64,000 nucleotides of DNA, taken from positions 11,372,196-11,436,195 of the forward strand of contig NW_024609839.1 of NCBI RefSeq assembly GCF_016920785.2. Direction: 5' to 3'. A program made the translations under genes and the position numbers. The stretch's first letter is position 1; each line of letters begins with the position of its first letter. The notes beneath the pieces are model-generated. The model had not been told where the DNA came from and did no database searches. It worked only from the letters and a program-made list of their open reading frames with translations. Below are positions 45,009-55,519 of this stretch, one piece after another. This DNA comes from Ixodes scapularis (Eukaryota; Arthropoda; Arachnida; Ixodida; Ixodidae).

Positions 45009-45226
45009 GCGGAGAGCAAGTTCGTCTGCTTCTTTTGCGGGGGTTGCGGCGACGTCAGGAAGACGCCTAGCTCTGATTGGTTCTGAGTGAAGGGTAGTGG
45101 GTAGACCTCGAGGCAGCTTGCATTGAGGTCTACCCACTATCCTTCCCATCAAAGCCGATCAGAGCTCGGCGTCTTTCTGACGTCGCCGCAACTCCTGCAA
45201 AAGAAGCAGACGAACTTGCTCTCCGC
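45009..45226. repeat. Long near-perfect inverted repeat (hairpin)
   Basis: The left arm (101 nt) and right arm (102 nt) are about 90% complementary by eye, separated by a 15-nt loop. Shared landmarks are GCGGAGAGCAAG, CGTCTGCTTCTTTTGC, GCGGCGACGTCAG and GTGGGTAGACCTC. It lies about 200 nt beyond the presumed teneurin poly(A) signals. Confidence 0.9.
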
Positions 45227-45515
45227 GTGAAAGAGTTAGGTGCGGACACGCCTGAAGCAAGTTCGAAGCGCTTCATATGGGCTTCGAACATGCAGAGGTT
45301 ATTTCTTTACGGACAATGTGACAGCGCAGTTACACAACGAAGAAACACTCCTCGAGCAGAGTTTCCCATTGTCTTTTCTATTCGTAATAGCAAAACCGCG
45401 GCCGACGACGGGAAGTCCTGTGTAGCTGACCTCCTCACTTTTTTCTTTCTTTTTTTGACTGCGGCGTTGACGTCAAATAAAACGCGTGTATTTTTGCTGT
45501 GTGAATCCGCCTTTA

Positions 45516-45819
45516 AGGCGCATTCCCACCGGCGATGTAAGTTGTCGCGCGATGCGACTATATCGCATCGCAAAAAAGTTAGATGGTCACACCGGCGTGC
45601 GCGATGAGCGAGTCCAACGCCTTCGTTGACGAGTCATTTCTCGAAAACTCTCGCTCCGAATGCCGTTGATTGGCTCAGCCGCTCCGCGACTAGATCGCAT
45701 CGCAAAAAAGTCCGGTCGAGTAGCGACTGCTCAAATCGCGTCGCTTTTTGCCTGCGATGGTCGCTTTTGCGATGAAAGTTATCGCGCGACCAGTTCGCAT
45801 CGCCGGTGGGAACGCGCCT
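45516..45819. mobile_element. PIF/Harbinger-like MITE 1
   Basis: The ends are AGGCGCATTCCCACCGGCGA and its near-complement, flanked by TTA on both sides (a 3-bp target duplication). Internal GCGATGCGA/TCGCATCGC words recur. Its 304 nt are non-coding. The superfamily is inferred from the TTA duplication. Confidence 0.75.
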
Positions 45820-45965
45820 TTACGGATCTCCTCGTAGACGCTGCGTCCACGAGCAGTGCCCCCTCAACACACCTCAAGGTCCGGCCCCCGTCGTTCGACG
45901 CGCCACCGTTTTGGGGACGGCTGCTATGTGAAACGCAGCCCATATGCCTCTTCAAAGGACGGGTA

Positions 45966-46252
45966 GGGGTATCGGTGGACGAGTGGGCTAGCGCACAGCA
46001 GCTCCGAGCACGTGGAGCTAAAGCTCGCGCTGCAGAGACCCAGGCATCCTGGGCTTAATCCCCACTCCTGCCCGTTTCGATCTGGATGAGCATCGTACCG
46101 GCGTGCGCAGTTGTGTATCACTACTGCGTGGTGCACGTTAAACACCCCAGGCTAGCGGTTGTACTGCACTGGCTAAATGCTCATCTACAGCTGGGAGACT
46201 CGTCGCCCGTTAAGGCAGACCAAGTTCTAGGCAGTATAAACATACACACAAC
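45966..46252 (+). mobile_element. tRNA-derived SINE, copy 1
   Basis: It begins GGTGGACGAGTGGGCTAGCG, like box A of a serine-type tRNA; the box B position reads GGGCTTAATCCCC. The body includes CCCGTTTCGATCTGGATGAG, TACCGGCGTGCG, GTGCACGTTAAA and CAGGCTAGCGGTTGTACTGC. From memory it resembles tick tRNA-derived SINEs such as Ruka. Confidence 0.75.
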
Positions 46253-46292
46253 AATTCGCTTTGCATCGAAGGGCTTTGGTCCAGACAGATAA

Positions 46293-46312
46293 AGGGGGAT
46301 CGGTGGCCGAGT
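46293..46312 (+). mobile_element. SINE fragment (box A only)
   Basis: GGATCGGTGGCCGAGTG followed by an A-rich run, directly before a longer copy. It looks like an internal duplication or a 3'-truncated head. Confidence 0.55.
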
Positions 46313-46338
46313 GCAATAAAGAAGAAAAAGAAAAAAAA

Positions 46339-46592
46339 GGATCGGTGGCCGAGTGAGCTAGCGCACAGCAGCTCGGGAGCACGTGGAGCGAAAGCTCGCG
46401 CTCTATAGCCTAAGAATCGTTGGTTCAATTCCCACCCATGCCCGTTTCGATCTGCATGTACATCGTACCGGCGTGCGGTCGTGTACCACTACTGCGCGGT
46501 GCACGTTAAAGACCTCAGGCTACCGGTTGTACTGCGCTGGTTAAAATGCTCATTCACAGCTGGCAGACTCATCGCGCATACACACACCCCAA
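46339..46592 (+). mobile_element. tRNA-derived SINE, copy 2
   Basis: GGATCGGTGGCCGAGTGAGC (box A) and GGTTCAATTCCC (box B) are both intact. The body matches copy 1 through TACCGGCGTGCGG and GTGCACGTTAAAGACC. Confidence 0.8.
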
Positions 46593-47674
46593 TTTGTTTC
46601 CAGACATTTAAGGTAGCACCGGTTCATTCCACCGTGGCATAGTAAGATCACCGTTGAAAGAGGTGTTCATAACGGACAATAGTATAGTGAACTCCCGAGG
46701 TTATTTATGAAGACAGAAGTTATTTAGAGGTTCCTTTGATTCTGCCTGAAAAATTAGAAAGGTGAATAGAAAAAGGGGGAAAAAAACGTAAGCCTCACCT
46801 TTGGTAGAAACGTATTTTCTACCTACTGATGACCCATTTCGTTTTTTTACCAGTCCGCAAAACGAGAAATATTAAATTCCGCCCCCCCCCCCCCCAAAAA
46901 AAAAAAAAAATATCTTGGGCGCTAAAACGTTAACGTCCCAATTCAATTTGCATCTCAGAGTAAGCACCTGTTTGTTGGTTGAAAAAAATATATTGTAATT
47001 CTCCAACATAATAAAATTTATCCTTCTTTTTTCTTTTTCATATCCACTAGCCACTAAACCAGGTCTGCAGAGAATGAAATGTCTGAAATAATGTTTCATA
47101 AAATAAATGTTATTCGGAACAAGTATTCTAACCTTCTTTGCAATGCATTCAGCTATATTTTTTTTTAAATTTCCAAATACATATTAGGGTATTGCTGTTC
47201 AACGGTTCAACCCTGCACAATCTTAGGCTGCTTACGAGCCACGCTTGTAGCGTATGCAAGCGTTTGACCACGCGCGCTAACAGCACACACACAAAAATAG
47301 AACCAATAAAAGTCTCGCCTTCAGAGCCTTATCAGGCCTTTCGCTAGGAGTCTGCTGATGACTAGTGACACATGCGACACGTGCTGGCGTCTGCAGTCAT
47401 ATAAATGCTTGAAAGGAAAAAAATCAATTTTTTCTATCTGTTGTTGATTATTTACTCCTAATTACTTATATAGAAGAGATGAGCACGTGCAGTGCATGTA
47501 CTTAGTAATGTTTTTGAGAAAATCTTGTTTTTTGGCCCGTGTAGATCATTTAAGCATCATGGGAAGATTGAACTCTGAAAATGGGACGCCAGCAGTTGGA
47601 ATAGAGTGCGAAAATTTGAGAAAAGGAAGTCAACTGAATCAAGAAATAAAAACGAGAGAAGAAATTTTTATTTG

Positions 47675-47887
47675 AACGACGTCCACCTGAGCCTAATATT
47701 CTCAAAACAAGAACTGACGTTGTGGACACCTTTAGGATTTATTTGATTGAAAAAGAAGCTGTCAGCAAAAAAATAAAACAATTGTCTCTTTTTCCTGCCA
47801 AGTGCATTTCATTCAAATAGATGTCACATGCGTCCACAACCTTTGTTCTGTTTGTTTTGACGATATTAGACTTAGGTGGACGTCGGC
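47675..47887. repeat. Foldback element
   Basis: ACGTCCACCTGAGCCTAATAT, CAAAACAA and GTTGTGGAC on the left recur in order on the reverse complement of the right arm. Arms are about 55-60 nt with a loop of about 97 nt. Confidence 0.7.
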
Positions 47888-48071
47888 TGATCCACCGCAC
47901 AATAGCGGAACCACCGACATCGCTGAACGTGAGAATCTGAACCTTTGGGTGATAATCAGAAATGCTGCGAGCGCAAGCGTGTTTGTACTTTTGGCTTGAG
48001 CTCCCGCTGCACGAGAATTGTTGCGGCTGACGTGAAAACGAACACAAAGATCTGACGCTTGTATACACTCC

Positions 48072-48200
48072 ATGGTGCACGTTAAAGACCCCAGGCTAGC
48101 GGTTGTACTTCACTGGCTAGATTGCTCGTCTACAGCTGAGAGACAAGCCGCCAGCTGAGGCAGACCAAGTTTTAGGCTGTATAAGCATACACGCGAACAC
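48072..48200 (+). mobile_element. SINE fragment (3' body)
   Basis: GGTGCACGTTAAAGACCCCAG, GCTAGCGGTTGTACTTCACTGG and GGCAGACCAAG match the 3' half of SINE copy 1; the tRNA-like head is missing. Confidence 0.7.
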
Positions 48201-48444
48201 AAATGAAGCACAACAATGGTATCGTTGACAAGCTTGCTGTCTTTCGGTGCTTTCGAAGTAAGCACTAGCGATTGTAAGCCTGCCAAAGATACATTCCCGT
48301 GCGTGATTCATTTGCTTGAGGCGTGTCGGTGTTGGTTGTTTTTATCAGTCACTCTCGTTGGACTTGGGCATGAGCATAGCGATCCCGCAACTTCCCAGAG
48401 CGGCAGTACAACCGGGAACTCACGCTAAATTACTTCGAAGCATG

Positions 48445-48650
48445 CTCTATCATCATCATTATCCTAAACTTTAATATCCAAAAAGTGAAAGGACCTTGCG
48501 GTCCCTAGTTGGTGCACTTAGTCCTGGGCTCCGTTGGCCGCCCAGATTCGGCGGGCTCGCTCAACCAGTCGCTGCTGGTCACCGAGCTCTGTGCCGGATA
48601 GGGCCGACTCCCTGGAGGAAAAGGTGCAGGAAGGAATGGGGGTGATACCC

Positions 48651-48682
<32 letters not shown>

Positions 48683-48790
48683 TTTCCAGATGGAGAGGTA
48701 CATGGTGGTACAACCTGTACCAGGAGCAGTACACCGTGGCCGCGGTAAGCAGCGGTAACGCTCTTGTAAAGGCCCATAAGCAGTTGAGTT
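48445..48790 (-). repeat. Possible retroelement 3' end with long G tract
   Basis: On the minus strand the end reads AAGTTTAGGATAATGATGATG, like a non-LTR tail. The block carries a 27-nt G run (48656-48682). Family not established. Confidence 0.3.
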
Positions 48791-48811
48791 TGAGAGCGTT
48801 TGGGTGTGTTT

Positions 48812-48986
48812 AGGGCCGCCCACACTAGCGAGAAAACGCGCGCGGCGCGCCGATAAATCGGTTGAGCGGGAAGATAAAGGGCGTGTCTCTGCTCGCGCTC
48901 GTGGCGCTGACTGTGCTACAGGGACTTTTTGTTACTTCCCGCGATCGGCATGCCACGCGCGTTTTCTCGCTAGTGTGGGCGGCCCT
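48812..48986. mobile_element. PIF/Harbinger-like MITE 2
   Basis: AGGGCCGCCCACACTAGCGA... is perfectly inverted at the right end, giving a TIR of at least 30 nt, flanked by TTT on both sides. 175 nt, non-coding. Confidence 0.78.
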
Positions 48987-48990
48987 TTTC

Positions 48991-49155
48991 ACTGCGTTGC
49001 GGCTGCGAAAAACCAAGACATGCCTGCTTCGTATGTCACGTGCCAACATACTCTTTGAATTGAATTCCGCGCTTCATACGAAGCATAGACGTGCAGGTGA
49101 CTCGCTTCCGTTTCTTGGCGGAGCGCAGTCAGACGCACTAAAACGCAACTGTGTG
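48991..49155. repeat. Partial copy of MITE 3 family
   Basis: CTGCGTTGCGGCTGCGA, GCGCTTCATACGAAGCA and GCGCAGTCAGACGCACT match the interior of the adjacent MITE 3, but the outer ends are missing. It abuts MITE 2. Confidence 0.65.
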
Positions 49156-49198
49156 TATGGGAATTTAAACAACCTATTATGCATGGCATTAATTCTTA

Positions 49199-49408
49199 AG
49201 CCTGGTTCAGACAGTTGCGTTTGACTGCGTTTGACTGCGTTGCGGCAGCGAGACACCAGGACATCCCTGCTGCATATATCGCGTGCCCAGATGGTTCCTT
49301 GAATTGGATTCCACGCTTCATACGAAGCACAGATGTGCCGATGACTCGCTTTCGCTTCTCGACGCAACGCAGTCAAACGCACTCAAGCGCAAGTGTCTGA
49401 ACCGGCCT
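49199..49408. mobile_element. PIF/Harbinger-like MITE 3
   Basis: AGCCTGGTTCAGACAGTTGCG at the left is nearly inverted at the right (AAGTGTCTGAACCGGCCT); the TIR is about 48 nt. TTA flanks both ends. GACTGCGTTTGACTGCGTT is repeated in the arm. Confidence 0.78.
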
Positions 49409-49762
49409 TTACTGTTCTTCAGAATCTGGTTTCGGCAAGACTTGCAAGCATAAACATTTTTTCCCGTTTCATCAAGGAGAACACGACCGCTCTCACTGAT
49501 GTAACACATAAAACCAAAATATTCGTTTGTAGGTAGGTAGGTATGTATTTGGTGCTCGTAAGTGCAGGCGCCACAGAGAGGCACGTAGCCCGTACAATGA
49601 ATGCCTGTGAGGCCCGTCTAGGGGGTGATAATGATAATGCAGTGCGATATAATGTGAGGCACCGATAATGTACGTTGAGGCATCACGAAGGAGGGGTCCA
49701 AGTTGATCGCAGGTGTGTGGCAGCTTCGCGACAAAGTTCCGGAATCTCGGGTCTGTCACTAC

Positions 49763-52184
49763 TAGGGATGCCGCGAACTTTTTTCGATTCGAAGTTTCGA
49801 TGATCGAATCAAGCGGTTCGAAAGGTTCGAAAGATTTCGATTTTTCGAATTGTCTATATCGTAAAATTCGACGGAGGTCGAATTTTCGAACTTGTTAAGC
49901 TAAGAAGTTCGACGCTTTTCGAACCGTCGAACTTATTATGCTAAAAAATTCGATCTTTTTCGAACTTTCGAACTTATTGCGCTGCAAGGTTCGATGCTTG
50001 TCGAACTTTCGAACTTGACTGACCAAAAAATTCGATTAATTTCAAACTTTCGAATTTATTTATCAAGAAAATTCGAAAAGTTTCGAACTTTCGAATTCTG
50101 AAAAGTCAGACGTTCGACGAACTTCGAACTTTTAGGGTAAAAGTTCGACGTTCGTCGAACTTCGAAAGACCGGCGGACGGTTTCAATTGATTTCAAGTAG
50201 TGGGGTACATTCGTAATTTTTTTTTCTCGAACTTTTACACGCGGTGCTGCGTTTCTTACGAAAGAGAATGTCATTTATTTCAATGTTCTGGCATGCTTAG
50301 GTTTAAAGAAATAAATCCCCGAAGGGGCGAGGACGGACGACGGGTTTTTGACGATTATCGTTTGTGCCAGATTTGAAGCACGCTGCAGCCGGAGCTATTT
50401 ATGGTAGATATGTTATACTTTTTTAAGAATGATCTATGTATAGCCTAGGTAAGTGCCGTCTTAAGATGTGATTATTGTTATTCAACGTGAGTTTCGAAGA
50501 AATGTCCAAACATGTATCTGCATGCAATTATGACCTAAACTTGATATTTATTTTCGTCTAAGTTGTTTGAGGTATCGCATTTAAATTAACACCACAGACA
50601 GTACATATCATTGCCATCTGCAGAATACAAAATAATATATTTATTGTGTTTTCACGTTAAGGAATAAATTAACTCATTGCAGAAGATTTCTAGTAGTGTT
50701 CAAGTTCAGCACGTCATTAAAAAAAAACGTTTTTTTTTTTTTTTCGCTTCACGTTCCTGGGACGTGTTTCTTTTATCCTGTACACATTTTAATAAAAGAA
50801 ACTTGTTTCGAAGTTCTGAACCTCTGAATATGCAAGAATAGAACACTTCCGACGAATTCTTGATAGTTTTTTTTTTTCTCCTGCTTTTTATTCCCGCATT
50901 TATTCTTTTTTTTTTTTTTCTTTTGTTACTATCGGCACAGGTGTTTAGGTCGAAAAGACATAGCTTTGAACTTCCGAACCACTAAGCATGTGACGAGCAG
51001 TGCCTTCTGACAACGAGTTTCCAACAGTGACCATCTACGCAACCTTTTATGCAGTGAAGAGCGACAGTAGCTATACATATGCATAAATAATTTCAGATTA
51101 AAATAAGCTCGACCACGCCCTCTTTCCCCGTATTGTTTTCTTTAACAGTCCGAAATACCTGCAAGAGGGAAAAAGAGACTGAAGCCCGCCCCCCCCCCCC
51201 CCCCCCCCCCGCTACCCTCTTTCCCCCCGTTTTTCCTCTTCCGACGCCACTTGTATGGTAGAACGCTCCTCGACCTCGAGTTGTGTCGGCTTTTGTGCTT
51301 TTTGCGAGGCGATTCCTCCGTCCCAGAAAATAAACCTCCAGGACAATTATAAACTTCACCGGATCGGATTACTACCAGCGTGCAAGGGGTGGCGAGGTAG
51401 TTTGCCAGGTCGCTTCAAGGTTTTTCTGAGCCTCAACCTCCTGCTCGCCCCTGGCCGTTTCGAACTGGATGAGTCTCGTAAAACAGTCTGTTCGTGCAAT
51501 CACTACTGCGTGATGCAGGTTAAAGACCCCCCCCGGGGCTGGCGGTCACAATTCTGCACTGGCAAATATTCTAGCACGTCCGGGACACTCGTGTCTCATT
51601 TAATTGCCTGACCAACTTCGCAGAATCTAGATATCACACCCTAACTTTTCTAAACTTGATTTTGTGAAAACCAGTGAGTCGTGAAAACGTTATTTGAAAC
51701 TGAAACTGTAGAAAAACTTGAAAATTGGACTTCAAACTTTGAAAACTTGGATTAGAAAAAAAGTCAAAATCTTCGAAGGTTTTTTTTTTTTGAATTTATG
51801 TTAAAAGAGAATCGAAACTTTCGAACTTTTCGAACTTTATGCCAAAAGAAATTCGAAATCTTCGAATTGTGCGAACTTTATGTCTATAAAAATTCGAAGC
51901 GTTCGAAGTTTTCGAATTTTTTTTACAAAGAATTCCGAAATCTTCGAATTTATCGAACCTGAAGTAAAAAAATATTCGAAATATTCGAATTCGAAGTTTT
52001 AGAAACCGTGAAAGCTTCGAAATTTTCGAATTCGAAACTCCGCTCCGACAAAAGTTGCGAATTTTTCGAAATCGAACCTCGGTCGGTACGAAAATATCGA
52101 AATTTTTCGAAATCGAACCTCAGTTCGCTTCGCAAATATCGAAACCTTTCGAAATCGAACCTAGGGTGGTTCGCGACATCCCTA
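49763..52184. mobile_element. hAT-like non-autonomous element with TTCGAA arms
   Basis: TAGGGATG and CATCCCTA ends, extended as TAGGGATG(C/T)CGCGAAC, are flanked by a perfect 8-bp duplication GTCACTAC (49755-49762 and 52185-52192). About 400 nt inside each end are arrays of TTCGAA/GTCGAA words on a loose 47-50 nt period. The 1.6-kb interior holds a C tract and a SINE fragment but no transposase. Confidence 0.88.
51430..51615 (+). mobile_element. Diverged SINE fragment inside the hAT-like element
   Basis: GGCCGTTTCGAACTGGATGAG, CACTACTGCGTGATGCA and GGTTAAAGACC match the SINE body, but diverged. It is older than copies 1 and 2 by eye. Confidence 0.55.
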
Positions 52185-52319
52185 GTCACTACTGGGCACG
52201 TTTGTTATTCTTTTTTGCAACGTTCAAAAAGTGCCGACTAGCGGAGCCATCAATTGTAATTCTGTTGTGTCTATACAGCGGTAAGTTAGTCAGCCTCGAG
52301 GGCGTCTGATGTCTTCGGT

Positions 52320-52515
52320 GGAGATGAAAGACAGCGCAGTATACCGCTGCTTGCCTGACGACTTTAACGTGCATCACGCAATAGTGATACATGACAGCAC
52401 GCCGGTACGATGCTCATCCAGATTGAAACCGGCAGAGGCGGTGGATTGAATCCACGATCAGTGAGCTTTACAGCGCGAGCTTTCGCTACAGGTGCTGCCG
52501 ATCCACGAGCAACCA
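52320..52515 (-). mobile_element. SINE copy on the minus strand
   Basis: On the minus strand it reads TGGATGAGCATCGTACCGGCG and ACTATTGCGTGATGCACGTTA, with a decayed tRNA-like head containing GATCGTGGATTCAATCC. It lies just outside the hAT-like element. Confidence 0.65.
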
Positions 52516-53589
52516 GACATCGCGGTCGAATCCAAGCTCGAGAAAAAACAAAACAAAACAGCAACAGCAAGAAAATCACCGGTTTGAGGCATTCAGTACT
52601 AATGTTGCCATCTCGTTTAACAAGTTGGAAATAAAATTAACAGAGTAGTTTTATTGACACAAATACGGAAATACAACTCTATTTTGTTTTCTCGTCGTAA
52701 TCTTACAACTAAGGTTGGAGGCACCCCTAGTACGTACAGCCAAGTGTTTTGTCTCGTTTGTCTTCTGAATAATTGTATTTTTAAAAAATGCCTTAAAGCG
52801 CGCTAAAAATAGTCAGAACGGTCATGTTTCTGGATTTTATTAAGAATCTCCAGCGCTTTAAAAGAAAAATTTAAGGGCCGTACAACCTTCCTTACGTCTT
52901 CATAAGTAACCTCCAAAAGAATGAATACTCTCGTGCATTCCTGAAACTCAGGTTTGTGTAACGAAATTTGCCCATTGAGTGACGAGCGGTTGAATCCCCC
53001 TTAACGTCTTATTTTTCCCATACATCAAAAGTGGTCCCGAGGTAAAACAAATGGCGCTACAAAAGCCGGAATGCCATGCTGTCGGTTGTGAGAAGTTCTG
53101 AAAGGAAGCACGAGAGAAGGTCGGCTGTCGCCGCAAGGGTCGCTGTCGTCGCTGCGCTCAACGTCCTAGCCCAGCAATTAAGGCTCTTATCTGGTCTGAC
53201 AGTTGTCTTCAGGTTCATCTTCACCTTTCAACTGTGCCTCGACGATAGTTTCTATTCACGTTAGACCGCAGTTGAGCCTTCGTACTGCAGTGGCTAAAGT
53301 TCTGCGTCGCCCAGACCAAGGGTCTTGACATGGAATGTCCGATTTGCTATTTTTTTTATGGCGACAGCCTTTATTGGCAAGAAATTAGCCGCGGATCCTG
53401 GGTTGTCGTGACGTCACGTGACGTCACGTTAAGTGTTCGGTAGGATCTTGTGCAGCCTGTAACATAGTGCAGCGCCTCGGTTGTAGCCGTGGTTCCTTTA
53501 CAGAGCTCGACAAGGAACCGTAAATGATTTTGTTTCCATGGTTAATCCGCAGTCCCAATGCTGGTATAGATCGTACAAAAGACACGGTG
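52516..53589. other. Intergenic stretch
   Basis: No coding block. GTGACGTCACGTGACGTCACG at 53410-53430 packs two CRE-type TGACGTCA sites around a CACGTG. Nothing else recognised. Confidence 0.4.
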
Positions 53590-53735
53590 TTCGCTGTAGA
53601 CCCGATGACATCTTCGGACATCCCCCAAGCATGGTCAAAGCCGCTTCATACATGCTTCCAACATGTCCGAAGACAGTTTTTGCGCCAAGACAAGAAACGC
53701 GCCTGTGTCTACACACGGTCTTTTGTATGGTGTAT
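53590..53735 (+). repeat. Dispersed repeat family R, copy 1 (occupied by the Ty3 element)
   Basis: CGCTTCATACATGCTTCC, AACATGTCC...GACAGT and TTTGTATGGTGTAT match, in order, the copy at 60590-60765. The match resumes after the retrotransposon with GTGTGATCGCGGCTT. Confidence 0.7.
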
Positions 53736-54102
53736 TGCCGCGCGCAGGGTCACGGACTTGTAGAAAGTTCTCGTTCACTCTTGCTGCGGACATAACTATC
53801 GTTCATCCCTGTTTTTGTTGTTCTAGAAAGTGCTTGTTCATTCTCGCCCCGAGCGCGCTACGCTCGAACCTTCTCCGCCGAATCTTCGAGATACTGACTC
53901 ACTCTAGATAAGAGGCCGCCCGCGACCTTGTCGAGTCAGTCTCGCCCCAGCGCTCGATTCTGCTGACACGCCGACTTCGACGCCCGCGACGCTCTGCTTT
54001 CTTCTGTTTCCTTCTTTATTTTTGGCACAAGTTCGCCTCATTAAACGTTTATTTGTTTCTGTTTATTTCTTGTTTATTGGTCACGACTCACCACCCGTGA
54101 CA
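53736..54102 (+). repeat. 5' LTR of the Ty3/gypsy element
   Basis: TGCCGCGCGCAGG...CCCGTGACA. It contains ATTAAA (54040-54045) as a possible poly(A) signal. No clear TATA box. Compared with the 3' LTR it has a 4-nt TTTG insertion near its end and one T fewer in a T run. Confidence 0.97.
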
Positions 54103-54105
54103 TTC

Positions 54106-54121
54106 TGGTGGAGGTGCGGGG
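54106..54121 (+). other. Primer-binding site
   Basis: TGGTGGAGGTGCGGGG begins 3 nt after the LTR and starts with TGG, the complement of a tRNA CCA end. I cannot name the tRNA. Confidence 0.7.
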
Positions 54122-54127
54122 TACCGC

Positions 54128-55519
54128 ATGCCCGTGCAGCGTTCCCCTCCCAGGACCCGCAGTGCAAGCCCGACTCCAAGCTCGCTGAGAAGATCACTCA
54201 GCGCGGAACCTGAAACTCGGACCAGCCGCCGCACCAAGGGAGAGGATCCGGAGTACGGTTTGCTCCCGGATAAACCCAAGCCGAAGAAGACGACGATGGA
54301 CAACCAGTCGCAGGCCCCCGCCGCTCCTGCCGTCGTCTACCTACCCGTCGCTCCTCAGACACCGGCTCCGTTCCACGGCGATTTCCACGAAGACGTTGAA
54401 GATTGGATCGACCAATTCGAACGCGTCGCCCGCCACAATAGCTGGACCAACGAGCAACGGCTGCAAAACGTGTATTTCTCGCTCGAGGGGACTGCCAGAA
54501 GCTGGTACGAAAATCACGAGTCTTCATTGACATCCTGGGACATTTTCAAGAGCCAGCTGAAGGCGACATTTGTCAACCAGCACCGCCGAGAGAGAGCCGA
54601 AGACTTACTGCGTACCAGGACTCAAGGCCCCAACGAGAGCATCACCGGCTTCGTGGAGGATGTTCTCCGCCTTAGCGCCCGCGCCGATCCTCAGGCTACC
54701 GAGGAGAAGAAGCTGCACCACCTGATGAGGGGTGTGAAAAGCGAGATTTTCGGCGGTCTCATCCGGAATCCCCCAACAACAGTCGACGAGTTCATCACGG
54801 AGGCGACAAATATGGAACGGGCCTTGCTAGCCCGCGCCAGACACTACCAACGACACCCTGGCGTAACTACTCTAGCGACATCTGGATCCGACCTGGGCAC
54901 CACCCTCCCCGACATCCGTGACCTTATCCGTGAAGCCGTCCGGGAGGAGTTGAAGAAGTTGCTACCTGCTGCCACAAGCCTGGATACGCCCTCAGTCGCC
55001 GAGATTGTCCGGGAAGAACTTCAGCAGGCGCTGCAGCCAGAAGTTCTCGCCAGCGCCGCTCCTGAACCACCGAAGCTGAGCTACGCCGCAGCTACCCGAC
55101 GACCACCGCCCCCTGCTCACCCGTATACGGCGCCACCTCGACGTGAACCTCTAGCGCCGCAGTATTCACGACGCCATGAAGATCGGGCGTACGTCCGCCC
55201 AGAACAATCTGCTCCACAAAAGACCGACGTGTGGAGGACGGCCGATCGACGCCCGTTGTGCTACCACTGCGGGGAGGCCGACCATATCTACCGTCGTTGT
55301 CCCTACCGGCAAATGGGCCTGCGTGGGTTCCACCCGAACTACCCACGCCCGAGGTACGGCGAACGCCCTCACGACATCGAGGAGTGCCTCCGACGTTCCC
55401 CCTCCCCAGTGTCGTCTCTCCGCCGTGAAGCCCGCTCCCCATCGCCACGACGTTCAGCCTCCCCAGCGCCACGATCCCGCCGAGAGAGCCTGTCTCCCCT
55501 GCGTCGTCGGGAAAACTGA
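54128..55519 (+). CDS. gag: Gag polyprotein of the Ty3/gypsy element
   Basis: 463 residues from ATG. A Retrotrans_gag capsid domain (about residues 75-245) includes FHGDFHEDVEDWIDQFERVA, YFSLEGTARSWYEN and LRTRTQGPNESITGFVEDV. A CCHC zinc knuckle C-X2-C-X4-H-X4-C sits at residues 378-391 (CYHCGEADHIYRRC). The tail is Arg/Ser-rich with SP and RS dipeptides. It packages the element RNA. The start was chosen because it is the first ATG after the primer-binding site. Confidence 0.95.
   Translation: MPVQRSPPRTRSASPTPSSLRRSLSAEPETRTSRRTKGEDPEYGLLPDKPKPKKTTMDNQSQAPAAPAVVYLPVAPQTPAPFHGDFHEDVEDWIDQFERVARHNSWTNEQRLQNVYFSLEGTARSWYENHESSLTSWDIFKSQLKATFVNQHRRERAEDLLRTRTQGPNESITGFVEDVLRLSARADPQATEEKKLHHLMRGVKSEIFGGLIRNPPTTVDEFITEATNMERALLARARHYQRHPGVTTLATSGSDLGTTLPDIRDLIREAVREELKKLLPAATSLDTPSVAEIVREELQQALQPEVLASAAPEPPKLSYAAATRRPPPPAHPYTAPPRREPLAPQYSRRHEDRAYVRPEQSAPQKTDVWRTADRRPLCYHCGEADHIYRRCPYRQMGLRGFHPNYPRPRYGERPHDIEECLRRSPSPVSSLRREARSPSPRRSASPAPRSRRESLSPLRRREN
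55429..55519 (+). other. gag/pol overlap, -1 frame
   Basis: The pol frame is open from 55429 and lies -1 relative to gag, so the two overlap by about 90 nt up to the gag TGA. GGGAAAAC just before that stop is the only slippery-looking run; it is not a canonical X-XXY-YYZ heptamer. A programmed -1 shift is inferred. Confidence 0.55.

Noticed and set aside
46339..46430. tRNA gene call from box A and box B
   Set aside because: The head cannot be folded into a clean cloverleaf by eye and continues into a repeated SINE body, so it is a SINE and not a tRNA gene.
48505..48825. Proline-rich minus-strand frame
   Set aside because: Created by the 27-nt G tract; not a protein.
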